From the NCBI GenBank assembly GCA_963682175.1, contig OY821786.1, forward strand, positions 34,279,501-34,343,500: 64,000 bases of DNA. The letters run 5' to 3'. Numbering within the stretch: position 1 is the stretch's first letter; the number at the start of each line of letters is the position of its first letter. This DNA is from Triglochin maritima. Its lineage: Eukaryota > Streptophyta > Magnoliopsida > Alismatales > Juncaginaceae. The notes beneath the pieces are model-generated. The model saw nothing but the letters and a program-made list of their open reading frames with translations, was not told where the DNA came from and did no database searches. Below, piece after piece: positions 55,335 through 64,000 of the stretch. The position numbers and the translations under genes were made by a program.

Positions 55335-57210
55335 CATACCATATATGCTTGTAGTTGTGTAGTTCATCTATTGTGATAGGAGTTTGGCATACAAGATTTC
55401 CTTATGGGAAACTCAGGCATAATTCATGTTTTATTTCAGGCCGTGAGTGCCGCTAGAAAGTGGTGACTGAGGAGGAGCGTGTCTGGAGATAGATCCTGCC
55501 TTTTCTTTTTGAGGTTTTAGTGATTACATGTACATTTTCTTTCAGTTTTTGTTGTAATCACACTCTTGAACTCTCAGATATATATTGTATATATGTTGGT
55601 GCATCAATTGCCTGTTTTCTTCCGTAATTTCCTCATGTTTGAGTTTATGGTAAAATTTTAAATTTCTTCCGCTGTTGAGGACCGTCCTCTCCCCAAATCC
55701 TACATTTCATTCTCCCAAATGCATGAGTATGAACTTCCAACTGCAAACTCCAATCCATTGTCCTGCTTCGTTAACAACGACTTTGCCACTTAAAATGCCT
55801 TATTTTCGAGTTCCAAGTTTTTGTGCAATGCTTCAGATATTGTCTCTCCTTCTGTTGGATATTTATTATACTTTGTTTTTGCGTTGCCTTTCGCAGTAAC
55901 CAGGATTATGGGTACATTTGGGTCTTGGCGGTGGAGTGGTGGGTGTGCTAGTAAAAATTTCATTTCACACCTCAATGCCAACGCACACAACCAAATGGTT
56001 TTTTGGTGAATACGGTGGTGTGGAACGGTCACGGGAGGTGTTGGTAATTTACATTTAACTTGGGGGAGAGGAGAGAGAAATGAACATATGTTTGGGGTTT
56101 TGTGTTTTTATTTTTTTTATCGAACATTAAGAGGTGTTGGTTGAAAGTTTCAGAAAATAATTTTCGAAGTCAAATGAATTGCAGAAGAAACAGAATCTAG
56201 TGGAAATATGTTTCTTTGGACCGAATTCTGTTGTTGTGTTTGTCTTTAGAATCCAACAGAAAACGGATTTTGTTATTTGTGTATGTCTCTGAAATTCAAC
56301 AGAAAACAGATTCCGTTGTTTATACCTACCATTACAAAATATGTGAAACTTTGTAGTTACATTTTTGTTGATTTTTTTGCTATTTTGCCTCTCAGAAGCA
56401 TTTGATTTTCTGAAATGCCATACAGTTGCGACTATTTGTCCATGAGAAACTAAAATAAATTGTTAACATCCAAAATGTCATTGAAAAACAGATACAACAA
56501 GCGCTAGCGCGCTCTGGAGTTACTTGTTCCCTTATTACTTTATGAGATTGAGTTGCTTGCTGATGCCACGCTTCATTGACAGGCGCAACCTTGCAACATG
56601 GTGGATAACATAAGAAAGACTCCATTCATTTAAGATCTATATGGGACCAAAATGGAAAACCCTAATTACGTACCCTCGAGAGGGGGTTGACTTTTCTTCA
56701 TTTAATACGATAACATATCGTCTTTTGGTACTCCCAACGACATGGAAATGACGTCGCTTGCGTCTAGTTCCTAGAGGATACATTGAAAAATCTAGGTGAG
56801 AGAAGAGAGATGAGGGAGAAATTGGAGATAGAGGACAAAGAGGAGAAAGAGGGGAAAAAGAAAGATATGAGAAAAAAATTAATCAAGTTTTTTATGGTGA
56901 AATTGTAAAATTTACAATTAAATAGTAATATTTTTAACACTGTTAACGGAATAGTAACACCGTTAAAAGAAAAAGTTAATGGAGTGGCAAAACAATCATA
57001 TTGGTATTTTGGATGTTTTTTTAGTTACTCCTGGACAAATATTCGTAACTGGATGACATTTCAGGAAATCAAGTGTTTCTGAGTAGCAGAATAACAAATA
57101 ACTCTTTAATTTATAAATGAAAATATGTTGTTCTAAAGTCCAATATAACTCATGGTGGAATTGTATTTATATTGTATCTAAACAACATATTGTATCTAAA
57201 CAACATATTG
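55335..57210. other. Intergenic DNA, no gene supported
   Basis: Short features only. GAATTCTGTTGT/GATTCCGTTGT-type inverted words and AACAGAAAACAGA repeats lie at 56175-56320, and a GAGAGAGATGAGGGAG-rich patch at 56800-56870. ACACTGTTAACGGA and AACACCGTTAAAAG form paired words at 56935-56975. None defines a gene. Confidence 0.4.
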
Positions 57211-57214
57211 TGGA

Positions 57215-57672
57215 CACTATCATAGGTATACATTGTGATGACTTTGAAATGTGACATTGGCAAGCATCTAGCATGATCACATGCAAACAAGTAAAAGTAA
57301 TCTAAGTGCCTCCGTAAGAATCAAAATAAAATACTATGGAACAAGATTACAAAGAGCTCTACAAACACCTCCTCTTATGCTTCGGATCTGAAGGAAAGTT
57401 GGGATGGACTCCCCAACATGGACAAACACCTCATTTTGGGTCAATGAAATGGGAATTTTTTTCCTTTCCATTCCATTCTGCCAAATTCCGCGTGCATAAC
57501 CTCAAAAGGAAATTTAGTGTCAAAAGTAACACTGACGACGTTTATCCATCGGAACATCCATCTTAAGTAAACACCGACACAGACAACACCAACGACAAGT
57601 ATATCCGTCCATGTTCACCTACACCGATGGATAGTGGCATACACTGACGGTAAACCCTATTCTGCTATAGTG
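57215..57672. mobile_element. Possible CACTA-type element (right terminus clear)
   Basis: The right end in reverse reads CACTATAGCAGAATAGGG, with subterminal ACCGATGG/CCATCGGT words (57550, 57628). A candidate left end, CACTATCATAGGTATAC, is at 57215; flanks GGA and AGA match at two of three bases. A short frame within (57336-57566) has no recognised product. The left end is tentative. Confidence 0.4.
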
Positions 57673-57938
57673 AGAAGAGGGGAGTGTCCACTCCCCATGA
57701 TATTGGTTCCACTTTTGGAAAATACGTATACCGAAGTTAAGAAAAGATTCGTCAAAGTTGAGAAATATTAAGAAAATAACAAATATTTTGAAGAATGTTG
57801 TCTTTTTCTGGTTCCTTTACATTTTCAAAATTAAGAAATATGAGGAACACCCATCCGGTGATATTTTGTTATACCATTTGGGAAATATTATGTATGTACT
57901 TCTACCTAAATAATTTCAATGTTTTAAGGGGACGACTA

Positions 57939-59582
57939 TGTTGGTTTTTTGTCTAAATAATCGTTAATCCGTTTTAATGATTAACTAACATATCAATAAA
58001 CACATGTAATCTATTAATATCATCGCATGCATATATTATATTTCTAACATTTCAGGAACCAAGTATGAATCAAGACAAAAAATGAAGAGTAGATAGGTTT
58101 ATATTTCTTGTACTTAGGCTATCATGTAACTTGGCACTTGAAATCGATCATTGATGAATTGCAGTGCATGACGCATAGGGAACCTATAGAAGTCTTATAA
58201 TTAAGTCCATGTCCATTTGACTTCAATAGGAAATCGACGAAACATAGAAATTCCCTTAAAAGAGGATTTCTGGGTGAAATCGGTCGACCGATAGGCTATC
58301 TGGTTCGACCGGATTTCAACAGACAGTTTTTCCTTCTCCAAACGGCCGACCAGACCCTCATTAAGGTCGACCGATGCTTATATCTGGTTTCTCAGTTTCA
58401 ATCGGTCGACCAAAACCTTTAAACGTTCGACCTTTTTTGTCAACCGACTTAACCGATACAAGTTTCACTCGCCTATCATATCTTGAAACATGTCCTGGTT
58501 AAAGTGGAAATCGGTCGACCGAAAAATCCTTTTTGTTCGACCGTTTGAATTATCGATTTTGTCTTGAATATGACCGTTATACTTGTCGTATATATCGACG
58601 ATCGTATACAAATACTCCACCCTAACCCTCTTTTATATTTTGTCTACTGGTCGACCAAGACCTTATAACCGGTCGACCGGTTCATGAAACACTCCAACTC
58701 CTAAACTTACTGGACTTTTTTGGTCGAACCAATTCACCACTTTGTTCGACCGTTATCCCATTTGCACAGTTTTATCTTGACCAAATTCTCCAAACAGTCG
58801 ATCGAACCTTACCTATGTTTGACCGTTAACTTAAGTTCTAGCCCAGTTGGTTCGACCACCTTCTGTTTGGTCGACCGTTTGCTTCTGGACTTTTCTGGAC
58901 GTTCCTGAACTTCATTTCCGGACGTCCTCCGGTCGACCGTTACGTCTATTTCGGTCGACCGAACTTGCCCAGAACTGTGCCCTGTGATTTTCTGTTTTGT
59001 GTATTCTTACACAACTCTATACCCTTTTAATCTCAACGGCTAGCTTAAGTTTAGAGCATATAAATAGAGTTGAGAACACACTTCTAAGACTACCAATCTT
59101 TCTCCAAGCTCAAATCTTTATACTACTTTCAAAGTTGCTCTAAACATCTTTGTGATCACATCTTCCACTTGAAACAAGCTCATTTATTGCATCACTCATT
59201 TCAAGTGCCCAAGATTAGTTTGCTGAAGTTTTCCTTCAAGAGTTGTACAAGCTTCCGGAGTGAAACTCTTCTCAGATTGTGAGAAGGTGGTCCAAGCTAG
59301 GCGAGGGTGTTCGCAAAGTTTGTGGTGTAAAGGCATGATCTCGGCCCGCAAAGGAGATCAGATTAGTGGAGGACGCAAAATTGCTCGAGGAAGAGCAATT
59401 CGTAAGAGATGACTAGGATCCGGTGGTTGGATCCAAACATTTATACATCCGTGTTGTGGTTTGCATATTTTTATCCCTTGTCTAATTGTTCTAGCTTTTA
59501 ATTTGCAATGGTTGTTTAAATAACTAAATTAGTCTATTCACCCCCCCCCCTAGACTAATATTAGGGCGTACTAGATCCTACA
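57939..59582 (+). mobile_element. Family-B solo LTR, oldest copy
   Basis: It starts TGTTGGTTTTTTG and ends CGTACTAGATCCTACA, 1644 bp. Flanks GACTA (57934-57938) and AACTA (59583-59587) are a TSD with one mismatch. The GGTCGACC array at 58275-58960 is more decayed (TTCGACC, GGTCGATC, GGTTCGACC variants), consistent with CpG loss over time. The TATA box is at 59059, preceded by AACGGCTA. A C10 run (about 59550-59560) precedes the end. Confidence 0.88.
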
Positions 59583-59764
59583 AACTACCCTCGTGTTACT
59601 TTGTTATATTCTTTAGTAAAAATTGTATAGTACAATTCTTTAAAAAAAATTCAAATTTCCAGTGCGGGCGACTATCCCCCATGCCTCCTCTTAGTTCGGC
59701 CTCTAGGTTTAACGGAGTGAACAACGATTTTTCTATTGTGCACAACATGTTTGGATCTAAGGAA

Positions 59765-60180
59765 GTCAATTCTTGCTTTTGATAAAGAAAAAAATCGCTA
59801 ATTAGCTTCATTCTATTCAACAAAGTTGTAAGAGGTGATGTTATGAAGATGGATTGTCTACTTGAAAACTATATTGGGAACAAGAAGTATAATTGCGGCT
59901 TGAAAAACCTTAAAGCCATTTGTATCCTTGTTTGCAATGGGTTCAAGATGGAAAATATGTTCTTACTTATAAAGTTGGTATTGACTCTACTAGTTGCAAC
60001 CGCCACTATTAATAGAGAGCATTTTCATTTACGAATATAATGAAAAGTCGATTTTGTAACCCAATAGGAGATTAATGATGACAAATTCTTTGATCACATA
60101 TATTGAGAGGGATGTATTTAATAGTATTGAGGAGAAGTTATTTTACATCAATTTTGAAATACGTGTAGCTGAAAGAACGG
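59765..60180 (+). pseudogene. hAT (TTF-type zinc finger protein) C-terminal fragment
   Basis: In changing frames it reads FDKEKN then LASFYS (59775-59815), KLVLTLLVATATINRE (59975-60020) and NSLITYIERDVFNSIEE (60083-60135). This is the C-terminal dimerisation region of the TTF/ZMYM-type hAT transposases (family form LPVATASVER ... YIEKDxFxSI). The ERAF box is degraded, and two stops lie between the second and third pieces. No upstream transposase core is seen; the family-B LTR ends just before it. Confidence 0.7.
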
Positions 60181-60399
60181 TTGTAAAATGTGTACTTGAA
60201 AACCAAAAAAATGACTTCTTTGTGTGTAGTACGTCAGATTGTTATAGAAACTTGATTGTTTGGGGCCGGCATTTCTCTTTGGCGGCAGGAACATATGAAA
60301 TTCTTTGTTTGATTGTGTGTCTTATGTACTATACAGATAGTCATGGCTTGTCGAATGTATTTTTGTGCCTTTCCTGGATTGGATTGTATTTGTATTGAT

Positions 60400-61590
60400 G
60401 TGGTTTATTTTGTTAATCTCAACTTTTTGCTTCCCCGTTTACTCCAGGTTATTCCAGGTGAGATGACATCAGTGTAGGGGTATCATTTAATCCCGGCTTT
60501 TATAACTAAGGTTTATTTCCCAACAAGATATAAACATATACTTCTAGTTTATCTTTCTGTTGCATCCAAGGAGGCACTCTGGTTGCAAATTAGCTTCTCT
60601 TCATTTTGTCATGTGTTGGTTTGTAATGGTCGGTTCCGACGGTTCGTGCAGATTTGCGTTTCGGTTTGCACTTTGCACATGTTCTCAACTATTTTTGGTG
60701 TTTCGTAGAGAATTTGAACCATGTGTTTAAAAACATTTCCAACTGTTTTTTTTTCCCACGAGAGGTCGACGGATTGACTAACTATTGAGGGAATAAAAAG
60801 TGGACGAAATGGCGGGAGTTTTTTGCATGCAATACAACATCAACCAAGGGTGGGACCCACGTAACGGCGGGTCCACCTAACCAAATCATCAATCATGTGG
60901 TTAGATGTTTATCTTGTTTTTGCTTCCTTAAGGTAACTACATAAATAAACACTAATCATATCAGTTTTTAAGAAACCGATTAATTGCATTGACTCAAGTT
61001 ATTTTTCGTATAAAGTTTTAATTTACATTAAATACCTAAATCTAAAATTATAATTTATAAAAGATAGTTTTTGATAAATATTACGTATAAATAACGAATT
61101 CTAAAACAAGTCACACGAAATATCCAAACAATTAAACAAACAAAAACATGTGTTATCCACTTCTCACATTTTAATTGGTTGGACCTACCAAAATCCTGTT
61201 GGTTTGGCCGACACAATAATTTCTCGTGGTTTGGACTTTGGAGGTGTACAAGGGACAATTGAGAATACAAGGGTGTAGAGGTCCAATGAGTTTACTTTGC
61301 AAGTGTACCCACGAAAAAAAAACTCAACTTAATTTGTTCTCTGGGTGTAGACCTGAGAATAAGTGGTGGTTGTTTCACATTTACAAAACACAAAGTTCAT
61401 CTTACCATGTAAGGAGAATCAATAGTAAGATAAGGTCTCTTTTGCATATTACGAATATAAATGAGATAACAAGGGATGAAGATTAAGGAGTTTCAAACCA
61501 AAAGGCTCAACAACCACTAGCTTTCTGGTTGATCCACGCCATATATCCTATAAATTCGTTGGTTATATGTCTACGTTGGTTCATATCCAA
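60400..61590. other. Intergenic DNA, no gene seen
   Basis: Short frames only, without recognisable domains. No repeat structure is evident by eye. Confidence 0.4.
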
Positions 61591-61594
61591 CTCC

Positions 61595-62315
61595 GCCTGA
61601 TTGCGTCTTGCGTAAGTTATGATATGTTCAGGTGATCCCGGTTGACATCCCGACCCCAGAACATGCAGTGCGACCTGAGACTTCTGCAACGTACGATATG
61701 AGGTACACTGCTTCGATGGCGGAGACGATTTGGCAGACATTTCCGAGAGGATGCCGACTTCACCATGGCGACCTGACACGTAGCTGCGACCCCTCCATTT
61801 GTGATGCAGATTACTTGGATTGGTTTGGTAGGTACTCACATCCATCTCTTGTGCACGGTACCGCCCCGAGAACTGAGAAATGCGGTAAGTTTTTCTAAAT
61901 TATTTTTTATTTGCAATGTATTTTTTTGTCTTTATTGTTGATGTATTTTTTCCCTATTTGTATTGGTACATCAACAATAAAGACAAAAAAATGCATTACA
62001 AATAAAAAATAATCTAGAAAAACTTACCACATTTCTCAGTTCTCGGGGCGGTACCGCGCACAAGAGATGGATGTGAGTACCTACCGAACCAATCCAACTA
62101 ATATGCATCACAAATGGAGGGTCGCAGCTACGTGTCAGGTCGCCATGGTGAAGTCGGCATCTTCTCGGAAATGTCCGTCAAATCGTCTCCGCCATCGAAG
62201 CAGTGTACCTCACGTCGTACGTCGCGGAAGTCCCAGATCGCACTGCATGCTCTAGGTCGGGATGTCAACCAGGATCACCTGAACATATCATAACTAACGT
62301 AAGACGCAATCAGGC
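61595..62315. repeat. Long inverted repeat with arms of a plant-mobile-domain-like gene piece
   Basis: The left arm 61595-61945 (351 bp) and right arm 61977-62315 (339 bp) are inverted copies around a 31-bp spacer. Differences are scattered and small (e.g. TTGCGTAAG/TTACGTTAG, GGTACCGCCCCGAG kept). The left arm, plus strand, has an open frame with DLTRSCDPSICDADYLDWFG and RYSHPSLV, which resembles proteins with a plant mobile domain (PMD/MAIN-like) often carried by MULEs. A transcript through both arms would form a near-perfect hairpin over 330 bp long. Confidence 0.93.
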
Positions 62316-62452
62316 AAATAAGACTTGTAATTGTGATGGCCACATCCATTTCTCTGCCTTCAAATTGGTAGTTATTAGTTTTTGAAGTAACTCCAAAGAA
62401 AAGCTTGAATATTCCAAGTTAAATGCAGGCATGCAGGGATGGTTAACGTGAG

Positions 62453-63105
62453 TAGGGGTGTACACCCACCGTTCCGGTCAACCGGCCCGAACCGGACTGG
62501 CCAGTTGCAACTAGATTGGACCGAATAGGGTCTGGTCCGGTTGTCAGTTTTGGTTTTGCTTGTCCACCAGTTCCGGGCCGGTTAAAAAACGGTCGAATCT
62601 GATCCAAAACTGGAACCGGGCCCAATTGTGTTCTTTTGTGTTTGTTCTTTTTTCTTGTTTTTTTCCCAAGAAGATTAAGGTCTTTAATCTTCCATGCATG
62701 GAAATAATTGTCGATTATTATTTGCAAATTGCAGTTTGAAATTTTTAACGTCTTTAAACATTTTTTCATTCATATATGATGTCATTACCATAAATAAACT
62801 CCTAAATTACATAACTAATCAGTCAATTATATAAAATATATTGAACGTTACAAATTGCCAAAAAATATATACATAAATGGATCCTAACTGACTTACTATC
62901 TATAATTATTTTCAGTAAATGTAAAATAAATAAAACAACAAAAGATATAAGAACATTGAAAAGTTAAAAAAACACCCAAATCCGGTCCGGTTCCGAGCCG
63001 GACTCCACCGGGCTGGTTGTCGGTTCTGGAATTCTGTTCCGGCCGGTTCCGGTCTGGTTCGGTTATTACCGGTCCGGTCCAGTTTTCAACCGATGTACAC
63101 CCCTA
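62453..63105. mobile_element. Non-autonomous hAT-type element with perfect 8-bp TSD
   Basis: TSD AACGTGAG is at 62445-62452 and 63106-63113. Ends are TAGGGGTGTACACCC and, in reverse, TAGGGGTGTACATCGG. The subterminal parts are rich in CCGGTCCGGTT/AACCGGAC words at both ends; the centre (62690-62965) is AT-rich. It is 653 bp long with no transposase. Confidence 0.92.
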
Positions 63106-63113
63106 AACGTGAG

Positions 63114-64000
63114 CGGAGATTTGTTAAGTCACACCTAATATGGAGTTTTAGGCCAACATTAGGCCTATGAGTTTTAGCCCAACATTAGGCCCATGCGTTT
63201 TATGTACAGGTTTTTCTTGTATCTCCTCCTTGTGAACTTCTTGTTGACAAGAAAATGTTTTCTTGATGTTGTTGTTGCTTCCATGTACCTCTAGTGTAGT
63301 CTACAGAAGAAATTTGTACACCTATTTTCAGTTGATAGTGAAGTTTTTATTAGGTGGACTGCAGTTAGGGTGTTTATCCTGTTAAAATTGTTTTGTTCAA
63401 ATGTGCATGATTGTTTTGGTGATTTCATATTATTACTCTAATTGAAATTACTTCCTAATAGGTTTCTAAAAGGAGGGAGATTGTTCTATTCCATTGCAAC
63501 ATTTGGTTGTCGTCTCAACAAAATGAAAGGAAAATTAGGTTTTCTCTCGATTGAAAGAAAAAAAAAGTGAAATTCTCCGATGAAAAATAAACTCCCAACT
63601 TTCACTCTAATTTAATGGAAGTATAAACAAGTTGATTTTCTCTTAAATTATTTTTAAACTACATTATCTTGCTTATGAATAGGAGAGCAATGGAAAGAAA
63701 TCGAATGGAATTTTTAAGAAGAGAAATGGAGGGGGGAGAGAATTGAAGAGAAACACAACTAGTCAACTAGGACCTCAACTCTCTCCTTAAACAAAAGAGA
63801 ATGAAAAGAAAAGAATAGAAATTTGCGACTCTATATTAGCAAAATAACCTTTAATTTTCAACTTAATAGCACATATTATATTTTTTTACTTTCTTTTGAA
63901 GGTTGATTTGGTCGTTTTGATATAATCTACATAGGTTCCCGAATTGTGTAACCACACTTTCCGAAAAGCACAAGCAGACACAATATGGTCTCTGAAGAGC
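63114..64000. other. Intergenic DNA with one short tandem repeat
   Basis: GTTTTAGGCCAACATTAGGC and GTTTTAGCCCAACATTAGGC are adjacent near-copies at 63141-63195. The rest has no supported gene. Confidence 0.4.

Noticed and set aside
57336..57566. 76-codon frame inside the possible CACTA element
   Set aside because: No recognised motif, no conservation evidence, and the composition is like the flanking non-coding DNA.

Overview
This window is nuclear DNA of a flowering plant. The evidence is AT-rich intergenic sequence, Ty1/copia elements primed by initiator tRNA-Met, an Athila/Tat-type Ty3/gypsy element primed by tRNA-Asp, FAR1/MULE and hAT transposase relics, CACTA ends, and one intron-containing host gene of the plant ADP-glucose phosphorylase (GALT-like) family. 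I see no rRNA or tRNA gene and no bacterial, organellar or CRISPR-like locus. The species cannot be named from the sequence.

Layout. 1-17300 is one copy of a duplicated segment split by two LTR retrotransposons: a copia element (394-9623, TSD CATAT) and a gag-protease-only gypsy element (9773-17087, TSD ATAAC). The sister copy of the segment, without these insertions, is at about 18559-19168. 19200-23130 is mostly anonymous and holds an array of CCGACGTGGTA motifs and a possible GRF-type zinc-finger exon pair. 23134-26692 is a solo LTR of a second family ('family B') with a solo LTR of the first copia family nested in it (23765-25801, TSD ACCCA). Next come a short acidic coding fragment, a gypsy-type LTR remnant, a second CCGACGTGGTA array and a perfect 130-bp palindrome (29491-29620). 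31020-32950 is a decayed MULE transposase (minus strand). 33217-38280 is a decayed hAT transposase (plus strand) split by a block containing a 1.04-kb non-autonomous CACTA element.

39529-43740 is the host-gene interval: a hAT MITE, ACGT-core promoter boxes, then a three-exon ADP-glucose phosphorylase gene. Exon 2 carries both an in-frame TAA and a one-base deletion, so it is probably a pseudogene. 44470-55330 looks like one large old MULE: a FAR1-type transposase gene (plus) facing a Ulp1-like cysteine protease gene (minus). Both have introns full of a short TTTGTCCTTTTTAA repeat. The protease gene is split by two family-B solo LTRs and by an AACGAGC-rich block containing a 22-bp minisatellite. 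57200-64000 holds a CACTA terminus, a fourth family-B solo LTR, a hAT C-terminal fragment, a 351/339-bp inverted repeat built from a plant-mobile-domain-like gene piece, and a 653-bp hAT-type element with a perfect 8-bp TSD.

The most striking signal is a CpG-rich palindrome, CGGTCGACCG. It is repeated about 8-12 times per LTR, upstream of the TATA box, in two LTR families that otherwise look unrelated (six LTR copies here). Its copy number differs between the two LTRs of a single element. Also notable: the intact-ended copia element has nearly identical LTRs but a heavily decayed coding region, which suggests movement in trans. Its 5' LTR carries a patch copied in inverted orientation from the element's own internal region.
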